From positions 1-64,000 of IMG/VR virus record IMGVR_UViG_3300020478_000007: a DNA stretch of 64,000 bases, one strand, 5' to 3'. Source of the stretch: a virus. Below, in pieces: positions 42,979 to 50,337 of the stretch (position 1 is the first letter of the stretch; each line of letters begins with the position of its first letter). A program made the translations under genes and the position numbers. Under the pieces are notes generated by a model that was not told the DNA's origin, did no database searches, and saw only the letters and a list, made by a program, of their open reading frames with translations.

Positions 42979-43355
42979 TGAAGTCTTACGTTATTAAAGA
43001 CGCCATGACGATCATCGATCCTTGCGTTCATTGCGGAGAGTCAACTGCATTCGGTTATGGCAAGTTTGTTAACAGGCTTGGTTGGGATGACGGTTGGTCA
43101 TGCGCTGAGTGTGCCAGTTTCGACTGCGACATCTGTGACGAGAAGATAACTCTTGACGAGGAACGAAGGTGGAACGAGAGCCTATTTGCTTGCCATGAGG
43201 AATGTCTCACCGAAGATCAGAACACGATCTATGAGTTGTGGTTTGAACACGACGGCGCACCGGATTATCCCGAACGTTGGTTTACCGAAGTTATGAAGGC
43301 AGTTAACGATAAAGAGATGAGAGATGGATACTTTCTACTCGGAGAGGGGTTCTAA
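42978..43355 (+). CDS. hypothetical zinc-finger protein, 125 aa
   Basis: Cys/His clusters CVHCGE, CAECASFDCDICDE and CHEEC form at least one zinc site (residues about 16-70). The C-terminal half is helical and ends MRDGYFLLGEGF. The similar cysteine layout to phage-encoded zinc ribbon proteins suggests nucleic acid or protein binding. No family recognised. Confidence 0.55.
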   Translation: MKSYVIKDAMTIIDPCVHCGESTAFGYGKFVNRLGWDDGWSCAECASFDCDICDEKITLDEERRWNESLFACHEECLTEDQNTIYELWFEHDGAPDYPERWFTEVMKAVNDKEMRDGYFLLGEGF

Positions 43356-43534
43356 TGCCTGAGTTGAAAATAGGTGACCGTGTGAAGGTCATCGATCAAG
43401 ATATATGGGGCGTGATTGTCAGAATGGATGGGGTTAAAGCCGTTGTCCTTGACGATGATCGTGCCGACTGGATAGAAGAAGACGAAGAAGGGACATTGAT
43501 CTTCCCTCCGTCTGAACTAGCAAAGGAGGGCTAA
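43355..43534 (+). CDS. hypothetical 59-aa protein
   Basis: TAATG overlaps on both sides (stop of previous gene, start of next). Beta-rich with a Glu/Asp-rich centre: IGDRVKVIDQDIWGVIVRMDG resembles a small KOW/SH3-like fold. Function unknown. Confidence 0.5.
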   Translation: MPELKIGDRVKVIDQDIWGVIVRMDGVKAVVLDDDRADWIEEDEEGTLIFPPSELAKEG

Positions 43535-43764
43535 TGCCGGACATAGAGACACGTTGGACAGAAACGGCTTGGACAGTTCTGAAAGGTAGGACTATCGAAG
43601 ACGTTCGCTACATGACACAAGCGGAAGCAGATGCTGAAGGGTGGAGTAAACGCCCACTCGTCATGTTCCTCGATAGTGGGGACTGGATTGTCCCAATGCA
43701 AGATGACGAAGGTAACAACGGAGGTTCGTTGGCTCACCTTAGTGGAGTCCTGCCAGTCATATAG
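43534..43764 (+). CDS. hypothetical 76-aa protein
   Basis: Last gene of the operon begun at 42067/42181. RPLVMFLDSGDWIVPMQDDEGNNGGSL is a beta-rich segment shared with small phage proteins of unknown role. Followed by a repeat island. Confidence 0.5.
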   Translation: MPDIETRWTETAWTVLKGRTIEDVRYMTQAEADAEGWSKRPLVMFLDSGDWIVPMQDDEGNNGGSLAHLSGVLPVI

Positions 43765-43794
43765 ATCGTCATGGGGATGACACGCCGGAGGGGT

Positions 43795-43935
43795 TAACGC
43801 TCCTCCGGCGAAATTCACACACCCAAATTCACACGCCGTTGTGTTCCCAGATTTGTGTTCCCAGATTTACCGGGAGCACTTTTCTTTTTTTCGCCAGGGA
43901 CCGGGAGCCGGAGGTGCCGGAGCCCTTTCGGAATA
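43795..43935 (+). repeat. repeat island 2: RATTCACAC and CCGGAG motifs
   Basis: Two RATTCACAC copies, two GTTCCCAGATTT variants and several CCGGAG/CCGGGAG words; no coding frame. Same orientation as the other five islands. Confidence 0.7.
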
Positions 43936-43949
43936 GTTCAAATAGGTCG

Positions 43950-43987
43950 TTGTGTTTAGGGTCAAGTGACGGTAGACTCTAGTCATG
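43950..43987 (+). promoter_or_regulatory. leaderless promoter for GP88-like gene
   Basis: TTGTGT (43950-43955), 17-base spacer, TAGACT (43973-43978), 6 bases, ATG 43985. Shares the spacer block GTCAAGTG with the promoter at 25542. Confidence 0.65.
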
Positions 43988-44785
43988 ATTGAAATTAAAC
44001 GTAAGCCATCCCTATCCCAATACCTAAAGAGCCAGACACCGGACCTTGTCGATTACGACACCGCCCGCCAAGCATGGTATGACCACCGACCGGACGTCGG
44101 CAAACAGCCCTATCTCTCTTTACCCAATAAGAAGATCAAGAAGAATGAGATCTATACAGTTTCGTTTACCGGAGCGCCTCATCGGCTCGGCGAATTCAAC
44201 GCATGTACAGCATCGACGCCGGAGTGTAGACGTGTTTGCATAAGACACACCGGACGCCTACAGATGCCCACTCAAATGAAAGTAGGGCTTGACCGGATGG
44301 AGTTCATGCGACTCTTCCCATCTGAGGCTCTATCTCTCATTCATTGGGAAACCATCAAGATGTCTAAGAAGTTCGACCGGATCGCTCGTCGGCTCAATGT
44401 TGTGACTGATCTCCATTTCGAAAATTTCGCACCTTGGTTATTTGAGGAAGCGCCGGAGAACTGCATCACCTACGACTACACGAAGCACTGGAACCGGGCG
44501 GAGTTTCCTGCTGATCGGTACCGTCTCACCTACTCGGCAACCGAGAACCACAACTATGACCGAATCAAAGAACAGGTAGCCGGGGGCGTTAACGTCGCTG
44601 TCATCTTCCCGAATGAACACAAGGACACCGGGTACTCTCCACGCTGGCATGGTATGCCTGTAATCGATGGGGACATAACTGATCTCCGCTATAACGACCC
44701 TGCCGGACATGTTGTGGCTCTGTATGCAAAAGGTCAGGCGAGGAAGATCACACCGGGGGAAAACGCTTTCGTAAAGGTTTTCTAG
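43985..44785 (+). CDS. GP88-like phage protein
   Basis: 266 aa. SFTGAPHRLGEFNACTASTPECRRVCIRHTGRLQMPTQMKVGLDRM has the Cys-x-STPECR-x-C pattern of the GP88 family (named for a mycobacteriophage gene), which I link to a Cys-containing site of unknown chemistry. NVVTDLHFENFAPWLFEEAP and the C-terminal GHVVALYAKGQARKI also fit. Translated without a ribosome site. No known reaction. Codons include many CCGG words. Confidence 0.6.
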   Translation: MIEIKRKPSLSQYLKSQTPDLVDYDTARQAWYDHRPDVGKQPYLSLPNKKIKKNEIYTVSFTGAPHRLGEFNACTASTPECRRVCIRHTGRLQMPTQMKVGLDRMEFMRLFPSEALSLIHWETIKMSKKFDRIARRLNVVTDLHFENFAPWLFEEAPENCITYDYTKHWNRAEFPADRYRLTYSATENHNYDRIKEQVAGGVNVAVIFPNEHKDTGYSPRWHGMPVIDGDITDLRYNDPAGHVVALYAKGQARKITPGENAFVKVF

Positions 44786-44823
44786 TGCGGGCCGGGGGCC
44801 CAAACAAATCTGGGTTAAATCCG

Positions 44824-44872
44824 TTGAAAGACATCAAAACCTGGTACACTAGCAGTAGACGGAAATACCGTC
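44824..44872 (+). promoter_or_regulatory. promoter and leader hairpin for 44890 gene
   Basis: TTGAAA (44824), 15-base spacer, TACACT (44845-44850). A GACGG-AAATA-CCGTC hairpin follows at the start of the transcript (44858-44872). Similar TANACT-N3-6-GTAGAC leaders occur at 57844. Confidence 0.55.
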
Positions 44873-44889
44873 GGAAAGGGGATCCAGAA

Positions 44890-45294
44890 GTGGATTCAAT
44901 AACCAACCTCCTTAAGGCACTGGCGGAAGCCATCAAGCCTTACCTAGGACTGCCGGAGGAAGATGAGCAGTTCAACCCCAATGACATCCGTGCTGAAGTA
45001 GAGACAGCGTTAGAAGAAATTGATCTTCATGATGCAGTCCACGATGCGCTTGACCGACTTGACTACCCAAACGAAGACCGGGTGAATCGCATGATCCAAG
45101 ATTATGTCGACTTCGAAACCGACTTCATAACCAACGATGACTTCGACCCATCATCTCACTACTTGGTGACCCATGATGAACTTGACGAAGCCGTCACTGA
45201 CACCATTGATCGCCTACTAACAACCGAGTTCCTCATTGAGAAACTTGCTGGCGACGGGTACACAGTCACCCGCAAATCTGCGGAGGCAGCATAG
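44890..45294 (+). CDS. hypothetical acidic protein
   Basis: 134 aa from GTG 44890, since a promoter lies inside the upstream in-frame extension (from 44785). Ribosome site GGAAAGGGG. Acidic and helical with repeats LNEVETALEEIDLHDAVHDALDRL-like and LDEAVTDTIDRLLTTEF. No family recognised. Confidence 0.5.
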   Translation: MDSITNLLKALAEAIKPYLGLPEEDEQFNPNDIRAEVETALEEIDLHDAVHDALDRLDYPNEDRVNRMIQDYVDFETDFITNDDFDPSSHYLVTHDELDEAVTDTIDRLLTTEFLIEKLAGDGYTVTRKSAEAA

Positions 45295-45371
45295 CCTCCC
45301 GGAGGGGTTGGGTTATCCAATCTCAGATCACGGTCCCTCACTGGTTCACAACAAAATCAGTTGAGGGATTC

Positions 45372-45596
45372 GTGGTCCGAGATTCGGATCTTCCCTTTTG
45401 CCCCCACCCATACTTTCGGATCGCCCCCAGGATTTACTTAACGCCGGAGCGTCAGTTTGCCAGCGTTTGGATTTATGAAAAGGCAGTATTGACCTTTCTG
45501 ACTAAATCACAAATCAATGGGATCATTCTGGGAGTGGAAGCATTACCAACACATAGAACTACTAACGATGGCCGGACACTGTATGTCGCGGCTTAG
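45372..45596 (+). CDS. hypothetical 74-aa protein
   Basis: GTG start, weak ribosome site. Beta-rich with RIYLTPERQFASVWIYEKAVLTFLTKSQINGIILGVE. Contains CCGGAG in the coding sequence as do neighbours. No family recognised. Confidence 0.45.
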   Translation: MVRDSDLPFCPHPYFRIAPRIYLTPERQFASVWIYEKAVLTFLTKSQINGIILGVEALPTHRTTNDGRTLYVAA

Positions 45597-45607
45597 AAAG
45601 AAATGAT

Positions 45608-45970
45608 ATGAAATACAGCAAGATGCAGGCGCTCTATGATGACCGTCAGCAATTAGCAGCAGCATTCCGAGACTTACGCCGGAAGGGCTGGTGGGCACGC
45701 ATGAACTATATGTGCTGCCAGAGTTGCGCTACAGCAATGACCGATGACGATAAGCCGTATATCGGTTTCCATAATCAGGACAACGACAATATCGAGTGGT
45801 ATGGGTACACGTACCTGTTTCACGGCCCTCCAGAAGGGAAGCGTGAAGAAGGACAGGCGTTGTCAAAAGAGGCGGTGGCTGTTATTGAGTCACATGGCCT
45901 CAATGTCGAATGGGATGGCGACATGGGTTCCCGTATCAAAGTGTTGATGGGGCCACAAGACTCTGATTAG
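45608..45970 (+). CDS. DUF6891-like protein
   Basis: 120 aa. RRKGWWARMNYMCCQSCATAMT and IGFHNQDNDN resemble DUF6891, whose Cys pairs occur in small proteins of unknown function. Pattern WYGYTYLFHGPP follows. An intrinsic terminator ends the transcript 28 bases on. Family call is tentative. Confidence 0.5.
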   Translation: MKYSKMQALYDDRQQLAAAFRDLRRKGWWARMNYMCCQSCATAMTDDDKPYIGFHNQDNDNIEWYGYTYLFHGPPEGKREEGQALSKEAVAVIESHGLNVEWDGDMGSRIKVLMGPQDSD

Positions 45971-45998
45971 CATCTAGTCAACCCTCCCTAGGTTATGA

Positions 45999-46028
45999 AG
46001 CCCCGTCAGGAAACTGGCGGGGTTTCTC
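45999..46028 (+). terminator. intrinsic terminator
   Basis: CCCCGTCAG-GAAA-CTGGCGGGG stem with tetraloop GAAA (about 46001-46021), followed by TTTCTCT. Confidence 0.8.
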
Positions 46029-46029
46029 T

Positions 46030-46200
46030 ATTCAGATTCACACTCCCAGATTCACACTCCGCTGTGGATTCACACCTGTGCCGGAGAAGGCGGTTGTGCC
46101 GGAGGGCCGGGGGCTCTGGGATGGGGACACCGGGGGACCGGGGGCTAACCGGAGGCTGGGAGAAACCGGGGGTCGCCGGAGAAATCGGGTGCCGGGAGGC
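46030..46200 (+). repeat. repeat island 3: RATTCACAC and CCGGG/CCGGAG motifs
   Basis: Three RATTCACAC-like copies near 46034-46070, then many CCGGAG, CCGGGG and GGGG words up to 46200. No coding frame. Promoter-like TATACA at 46271 lies before the ArdC-like gene. Confidence 0.7.
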
Positions 46201-46284
46201 GTTGAAATATTTCTGAAGAAATCGGTGCTAAATGCGTATGAAGTCAACTATTAGGTGATATCGTGAAGGGTATACATAAACGAG

Positions 46285-46300
46285 TGGAAGTGAGGTTCCA
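46285..46300 (+). promoter_or_regulatory. hairpin presenting the ribosome site (copy 1)
   Basis: TGGAA-GTGAGG-TTCCA: 5-bp stem with the Shine-Dalgarno GAGG in the loop, 2 bases before ATG 46303. An exact copy is at 47404. Confidence 0.6.
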
Positions 46301-46302
46301 TA

Positions 46303-47208
46303 ATGAGTAAGCCGGACGCAATCATCACCAAGATGACTGAAGCCATAGTTAAAGCCATGAAGGACGAGCCGGAGGCTTGGACAAAGCCTTGGGCTGGAAA
46401 TTCAGAATTACCAAACAACCCTGCTACCGGGACAATCTATTCAGGTGGCAATGCATTCATGCTGATGTTGTTCTCGCCGGACGCATCTGATCCACGCTGG
46501 TCAACATATAAAGGGTGGGAGAAGTTAGGCGCACAAGTTAGGAAAGGTGAGAAGGGTACCGGGATACTCTTCTTCAATCCTTCTTGGAAGAATGACAAAA
46601 CTGGCAAATGGTCAAAGACCATGCCGGAGGGTCCTATTAACGTGATCAAAGAAGAGGGATGGAGCCAAGTAGGTGTGCTCCGGGGGTACGCAGTATTCCA
46701 CGCTTCCCAATGTGATGGTGTTGAGCCATTCGAACAGCCGGAGGTGTCTGACTTCAATGTTGACGATCATCGTGAATGGTTCCAAAGCGCCGGAGCGGAT
46801 TGGGAAGAGAAGCCATCGGACATGGCTTACTACTCCCCTAGCGTGGACAAGATAGTGACGCCGGAGGCTTCTCAATTCCACACTCTTGAAGGATGGTTTG
46901 GGACTGTCGCTCATGAGTTCACACACTGGACCGGACACAGTTCACGTCTAGATCGTGCCCAGTACAACATGTTCGACCGGAGCGGTTATGCGTTCGAAGA
47001 ATTGGTTGCGGAACTAGGCGCTACTTTCCTATGCAAGATGCGAGGAGTAGAGATAGAGACCAGACCGGACCACGTTCGCTATATCAAATCTTGGTTGAAG
47101 GCTCTTGACAATGATCCCAAGTTTATATGGGACGCCGCCGGGAAAGCCTCTAAAGCCATGAACTACATACTAGATAACACAACTGACCGGAAGGAGGTCA
47201 AGGTATGA
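46303..47208 (+). CDS. ArdC-like antirestriction protein
   Basis: 301 aa. N-terminal DUF1738-type ssDNA-binding region (MTEAIVKAMKDEPEAWTKPW.., YSGGNAFMLML, RWSTYKGWEKLGAQVRKGEKGTGI). C-terminal zincin domain with HEFTH at 204-208 and FEELVAELGA supplying the third Glu. ArdC-type proteins protect incoming DNA from restriction. The gene opens a new transcript with a hairpin around its ribosome site. Many CCGGA words lie inside the coding sequence. Confidence 0.85.
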   Translation: MSKPDAIITKMTEAIVKAMKDEPEAWTKPWAGNSELPNNPATGTIYSGGNAFMLMLFSPDASDPRWSTYKGWEKLGAQVRKGEKGTGILFFNPSWKNDKTGKWSKTMPEGPINVIKEEGWSQVGVLRGYAVFHASQCDGVEPFEQPEVSDFNVDDHREWFQSAGADWEEKPSDMAYYSPSVDKIVTPEASQFHTLEGWFGTVAHEFTHWTGHSSRLDRAQYNMFDRSGYAFEELVAELGATFLCKMRGVEIETRPDHVRYIKSWLKALDNDPKFIWDAAGKASKAMNYILDNTTDRKEVKV

Positions 47209-47342
47209 GGGAGATAGTGAAGAACGACGCCGGAGAAGTCATCGGTGTTGAATATACATATGAGCGCTCCCCCGGAGACATTGCGGATGACTGGTACTCA
47301 TCTTGGGAAGACGAAGAAGTAATGGATCTACCGGAGGACTGA
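47205..47342 (+). CDS. hypothetical 45-aa acidic peptide
   Basis: ATG 47205 overlaps the ArdC stop (ATGA), AAGGAGG upstream. GVEYTYERSPGDIADDWYSSW and an acidic tail (EDEEVMDLPED). No family recognised. Confidence 0.55.
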   Translation: MREIVKNDAGEVIGVEYTYERSPGDIADDWYSSWEDEEVMDLPED

Positions 47343-47403
47343 GAAATAGTGCCCCTATGCGTGTGATTGTTGTATAGGGGCGCTATACTCATATATAAGC
47401 AAA

Positions 47404-47419
47404 TGGAAGTGAGGTTCCA
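47404..47419 (+). promoter_or_regulatory. hairpin presenting the ribosome site (copy 2)
   Basis: Exact repeat of the 16 bases at 46285-46300, two bases apart from ATG 47421, after a TATACT-like -10 (about 47385). Confidence 0.6.
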
Positions 47420-47420
47420 A

Positions 47421-47636
47421 ATGAAAGATACAAACCGGAGGGCTCTAACCCTCGAAGAAGCCATAGCCAAATTGGATGACTCTATTAGAGAACTCAATGA
47501 GGCAACTAGGGAGTACCGGAGCGCTAATCCGTTCTTGGATTGGTCTGCTTGGGATGCTTTGGAAGAACAACGAGCATTAAACCAACTGCCGGACCCCATG
47601 GACGAAGCCAAATACAACAATGAGGAGGTTCTATAA
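47421..47636 (+). CDS. hypothetical 71-aa helical protein
   Basis: Start placed at 47421 because of the ribosome-site hairpin. EEAIAKLDDSIRELNEATREYRS is a coiled-coil helix, with an acidic C-terminus. Function unknown. Confidence 0.5.
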   Translation: MKDTNRRALTLEEAIAKLDDSIRELNEATREYRSANPFLDWSAWDALEEQRALNQLPDPMDEAKYNNEEVL

Positions 47637-47803
47637 TGAGTATGGATCCCTACTACGTGCCGGACCAAGGCTTAGAGCCACCGGACTTTGAACCCTGCCC
47701 TGAATGCGGTGGGGAGTGCCCGGACGCCATCAGGTGGGACGACCTTGATTATGTCTGTGCCGAGTTGAAACAGAAACTCGGCTGGGACATCCTCACGGTA
47801 TGA
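47636..47803 (+). CDS. hypothetical 55-aa zinc-knuckle peptide
   Basis: ATG overlaps the previous stop (TAATG). CPECGGEC motif (residues 21-28) plus one more Cys at 41. Acidic; ends DILTV. No family recognised. Confidence 0.5.
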   Translation: MSMDPYYVPDQGLEPPDFEPCPECGGECPDAIRWDDLDYVCAELKQKLGWDILTV

Positions 47804-47852
47804 CAACCTAGCGATGGGTAACATAGGTTTGCCGGAGCCTCACATCCGGTAA

Positions 47853-47909
47853 GAGACTCTGGGAGGGTGGGTACTTTCCCTCCTTTCGACTCAACCCTCT
47901 CAGGGTCTC
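47853..47909. other. long imperfect hairpin after accessory operon
   Basis: Arms 47853-47868 and 47894-47909 pair at 14 of 16 positions with a 25-base loop. No T-run follows. Could end transcription of 46303-47803 or stabilise the mRNA. Confidence 0.5.
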
Positions 47910-48010
47910 GCTAAATTCACACTCCTAGATTCACACGCTATTGTGCCGGAGCCATTGTACCGGAGCACCGGGGGCTGCCCGGAGACACCTGGTACCGGGG
48001 AAAGCCCGGA
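47910..48010 (+). repeat. repeat island 4: RATTCACAC and CCGGAG motifs
   Basis: Two RATTCACAC copies near 47913-47935, then GCCGGAGCC, ACCGGAGC, CCCGGAGA and CCCGGAGG words. No ORF. Followed by a GGGGCC-CGAA-GGCCCC hairpin (48019-48034). Confidence 0.7.
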
Positions 48011-48018
48011 GGGGTTTT

Positions 48019-48034
48019 GGGGCCCGAAGGCCCC
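48019..48034. terminator. GGGGCC-CGAA-GGCCCC hairpin
   Basis: Six GC pairs with a tetraloop, just past the stop of the minus-strand gene 48041-48283. No U-run on either side, so termination is plausible but not proven. Confidence 0.45.
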
Positions 48035-48040
48035 GCTGCC

Positions 48041-48283
48041 CTAGAAAGCGTGGTTAATCGCAAACTCTAACTCGACATCACAGGCTTCGAAAAACTCGTG
48101 AAAGTCGAAGTTGTCATTCGCTTCCCAGCAGATCTTCGCTAGATGCCCCGCTAGTTGATTCTTCACAAATGAAATATCAACTACTGCCAACTCGTTCTTA
48201 TGTAGAACTTTTGCGCTCACAGTCTCGGGGAATTCTGCAACAACCTCCGCTAGTTGGTTGAAGTGTTTTTTTGAAAGTGCCAT
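48041..48283 (-). CDS. conserved hypothetical 80-aa phage protein
   Basis: MALSKKHFNQLAEVVAEFPETVSA and the C-terminal FDFHEFFEACDVE resemble a small protein found in many unrelated phages. Ribosome site AAAGGAG just upstream. Function unknown. Confidence 0.65.
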   Translation of the reverse strand: MALSKKHFNQLAEVVAEFPETVSAKVLHKNELAVVDISFVKNQLAGHLAKICWEANDNFDFHEFFEACDVELEFAINHAF

Positions 48284-48359
48284 TTTAATCTCCTTTGCGG
48301 CATCTGGTAATAGTTAACTATACCACTAGTAGTGGACGTTTCCTCACTTTTATTCAAAA

Positions 48360-48510
48360 AAATCCACACCCAGATTCACACGCCAAAATTCACACAGCGC
48401 TGTCCCGGAGGCATTGTCCCGGAGGGCGCCTGGGACCGGGGGACCGGAGGCCAAATTCACACCTATAAGGTCGATACGGTTTGTACCGGAGGACCGGAGG
48501 AGACCGGAGG
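48360..48510 (+). repeat. repeat island 5: RATTCACAC and CCGGAG motifs
   Basis: Three RATTCACAC copies (about 48370, 48384, 48453) with CCCGGAGG, ACCGGAGG, ACCGGGGG words. It adjoins two overlapping LexA boxes. No coding frame. The minus-strand gene 48041-48283 is upstream-facing. Confidence 0.7.
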
Positions 48511-48534
48511 CTGTATCTGGGCGAAAAAAATGGA

Positions 48535-48565
48535 TCGAACGTTTGTTCGACGAACGTTTGTTCGA
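48535..48565. promoter_or_regulatory. two overlapping LexA-type (SOS) boxes
   Basis: TCGAACGTTTGTTCGA at 48535-48550 is a perfect actinobacterial LexA box; a second (ACGAACGTTTGTTCGA, 48550-48565) overlaps it by one base. No gene start is within 200 bases on the plus strand; the minus-strand start 48283 is 250 bases away. Confidence 0.7.
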
Positions 48566-48638
48566 CCCTTGGAGGGTGGCGGATTCTGTTGCCAAGTTCC
48601 GCCGAACTCCGAGTCTTACTCGCTATGCCATGGGCTGG

Positions 48639-49019
48639 CTAGTCCTTGAGTGGCTCGACATCTACCGAGTTTCGATTCTCGATATCTGCCAAGTAGGCGC
48701 CTAGGTCCTCAGCGCATCGTACCGTCACTTGACGTTCGACAACTTGAGTACCTTCAGCCTCACCGGTGCGACCCTTCGGGCGATGCCATGAAACTCGATA
48801 CAAATCGTTTCCGAGTTTGGCAACGTGGATCAAAGTTTTGCCACCAGCCCAAGCGACATGCCATCCACTAGTACGAGTTTCGACTAGTGGGGACAACCCT
48901 TCGACTGCCGTACCTTTGACTGCATCGCCAAAGTACTTCAAGAATGAAGCACGCTGACCGACTGCACTCATTGGTTTGCCAGTCTTTTTGTTGGCTTTGT
49001 TGTGAGTGATCTCTGCCAT
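48639..49019 (-). CDS. hypothetical protein, paralogue of 52371-52769
   Basis: 126 aa from ATG 49019 (AGGAGG 8 bases before; GTG 49028 is the alternative). Contains RASFLKYFGDAVKGTAVEGLSPLVETR, LGNDLYRVSW and RQVTVRCAEDLGAYLADIENR, all matched in the minus-strand gene at 52371-52769. The family is unknown to me. Promoter and LexA box lie upstream. Confidence 0.6.
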   Translation of the reverse strand: MAEITHNKANKKTGKPMSAVGQRASFLKYFGDAVKGTAVEGLSPLVETRTSGWHVAWAGGKTLIHVAKLGNDLYRVSWHRPKGRTGEAEGTQVVERQVTVRCAEDLGAYLADIENRNSVDVEPLKD

Positions 49020-49058
49020 TTTTTTCACCTCCTTTTTTGCCTCGTTTTGTATACCCTT

Positions 49059-49089
49059 AGTTTACAGTATGGGAGTGACAAAATGACAA
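49059..49089 (-). promoter_or_regulatory. promoter for the 49019 gene
   Basis: On the minus strand, TTGTCA (49084-49089), 19-base spacer, TAAACT (49059-49064), continuing AAGGGTATAC. The -10 context CTGTAAACTAAGGG matches the promoter at 57822 (CTGTATACTAGGGG). Confidence 0.5.
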
Positions 49090-49131
49090 CTTTAGGTGGA
49101 CAATTTGACAAATTTCTTAGATTTTTTTTAG

Positions 49132-49147
49132 TCGAACGTTTGTTCGA
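49132..49147. promoter_or_regulatory. perfect LexA-type box
   Basis: TCGAACGTTTGTTCGA, about 42 bases upstream of the -35 for the 49019 minus-strand gene. It matches the actinobacterial SOS consensus exactly. Confidence 0.75.
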
Positions 49148-49248
49148 TTGCATGAAAATTTTTTCTACTTTGACTTGCAATTAAAGTCAATACCTAGTAG
49201 ACTGTTTACAAACCAGGCTCATCGCCCCGGGGGCCGGAGGCCCCAAAA

Positions 49249-49290
49249 AAGCGAGACCGCCGAGCGAAGCCAACACGCCCGACGGTCTCT
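49249..49290 (-). terminator. intrinsic terminator, minus strand
   Basis: GAGACCGTCG...CGGCGGTCTC stem (9 of 10 pairs), then GCTTTTTT when read on the minus strand. It ends transcription of the 49336-49647 gene. Confidence 0.75.
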
Positions 49291-49335
49291 ATAGCCTTGT
49301 GCCTAGGAAAGGAGATAACTAGGTGGCTATTAAAT

Positions 49336-49647
49336 CTATTCTTCTAGTTCTTTTTGTTTGGCTTCGAATTTCTCGGCGAACCTTTTCGCCTTCTCCTTTT
49401 TCGCTTGGTTGTGTCCGTCTATCATTCTCAACTTGTAGGAATCATAATCGGCTTTGTTGAAATTGTCCGGCTTTCTTTTACCGCTGACCCGTACGGCATT
49501 GATTCCGTTACTCCAAATATGGTCTATGCGACCTGAGTGGATGCCATCGAATAAACAATCTTCGGGCGTGTCATGTAAAACGTTTTCATAATCTCCCGTT
49601 CCGTTTGCTTCTTCAATTGTCCAATCTTTCCATTCTCTGTCTTCCAT
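49336..49647 (-). CDS. hypothetical 103-aa protein
   Basis: AGGAG before ATG. Acidic N-terminal half (TEEANGTGDYENVLHDTPEDCLF), then IDHIWSNGINAVRVSGKRKP and a long basic helix at the C-terminus (AKKEKAKRFAEKFEAKQKELEE). Might bind nucleic acid; no family recognised. Confidence 0.55.
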   Translation of the reverse strand: MEDREWKDWTIEEANGTGDYENVLHDTPEDCLFDGIHSGRIDHIWSNGINAVRVSGKRKPDNFNKADYDSYKLRMIDGHNQAKKEKAKRFAEKFEAKQKELEE

Positions 49648-49677
49648 TTTTTCTCCTTGTTTGTTTTGACTTTTGGT

Positions 49678-49702
49678 TGGGGGAGAGCCGAAGCCCTCCC
49701 CC
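49678..49702. terminator. strong UUCG-type hairpin after the DUF3846 gene
   Basis: GGGGGAG-x-GC-UUCG-GC-x-CTCCCCC (minus-strand view), a 10-bp stem with one mismatch, directly past the stop of the minus-strand gene. No U-run on minus strand; CGTTATTTT follows on the plus strand. Confidence 0.55.
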
Positions 49703-49708
49703 GTTATT

Positions 49709-50110
49709 TTAAACTGTCGCCCTCATTGCTTGCATCCGTGAGACACAAGTTTCGACGGTCAGTATTTCGCCTTTTCCGAAGACGTCCATATCGGCAGTTT
49801 GCTTTTTGCTCCATGCTTCAGGGACTGGCAAAGTGTTGCCTTCTCCGTCGTGGCTGGTGAACACAACTGGTCCTACCAACTGGTAGCCACCGTGTCCGTT
49901 TTCTCCATTGACGACGAACGTTCCGAGCAAGTTAAAAACAAAGTCGCCTTTGATTAATCCTTCCTCGTTGACCCATGCATCAATCTCTGGAGTGACTCGG
50001 ACACATTCGATGTATCCACCGACGAGTGCTTGAAGATCTGCTAACGAGTTTTCCGTTGGCTTTACTTTGTAGACACTCGCATCGTCATCTATCACTAGAT
50101 AGTGTTCCAT
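49709..50110 (-). CDS. DUF3846-like protein
   Basis: 133 aa from ATG 50110 (AGGAGG 8 bases before; upstream GTG 50119 is the alternative). EHYLVIDDDASVYKVKPTENSLADLQALVGGYIECVRVTPEIDAWVNEEG matches DUF3846, a small domain in phages and conjugative elements. C-terminal half has GDFVFNLLGTFVV and further beta strands. Function unknown. Its promoter is TTGACA-N16-TATACT. Confidence 0.7.
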   Translation of the reverse strand: MEHYLVIDDDASVYKVKPTENSLADLQALVGGYIECVRVTPEIDAWVNEEGLIKGDFVFNLLGTFVVNGENGHGGYQLVGPVVFTSHDGEGNTLPVPEAWSKKQTADMDVFGKGEILTVETCVSRMQAMRATV

Positions 50111-50147
50111 CCTTTTCACCTCCTTTTTTGGCTTATCGGATAGTTCC

Positions 50148-50175
50148 AGTATACAGGTTGGGCATGTGCTGTCAA
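50148..50175 (-). promoter_or_regulatory. promoter TTGACA-N16-TATACT for 50110 gene
   Basis: Minus-strand TTGACA (50170-50175), 16-base spacer, TATACT (50148-50153). A LexA-type box lies 29 bases upstream of its -35. Confidence 0.75.
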
Positions 50176-50203
50176 CTGTTTATTTAAGAAATCTTTTCAC
50201 TCA

Positions 50204-50219
50204 TCGAACGTATGTTCGA
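50204..50219. promoter_or_regulatory. LexA-type box
   Basis: TCGAACGTATGTTCGA, exact consensus. Placed between the divergent promoters of the minus-strand DUF3846 gene and the plus-strand gene at 50338 (TTGCTT-N15-TATACA, 50275-50301). Confidence 0.75.
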
Positions 50220-50337
50220 CTGGCCCGGAGGGAACTACGCTGAGAAATTTCTCGATATTTCTCGGTTTAAATGGTTGCTTTCTACTATTAGTTGATATAC
50301 AATTTTAGGTATAGCCAAAACCGAAAAGGGGATAGAT

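Noticed and set aside
45995-46216. Plus-strand ORF of 73 aa in repeat island 3
   Set aside because: Gly/Arg low complexity produced by CCGG-rich repeats; starts inside an intrinsic terminator.
48414-48704. Plus-strand ORF of 96 aa in repeat island 5
   Set aside because: Begins in repeats, has Arg-rich low complexity and overlaps the minus-strand gene 48639-49019 antisense.
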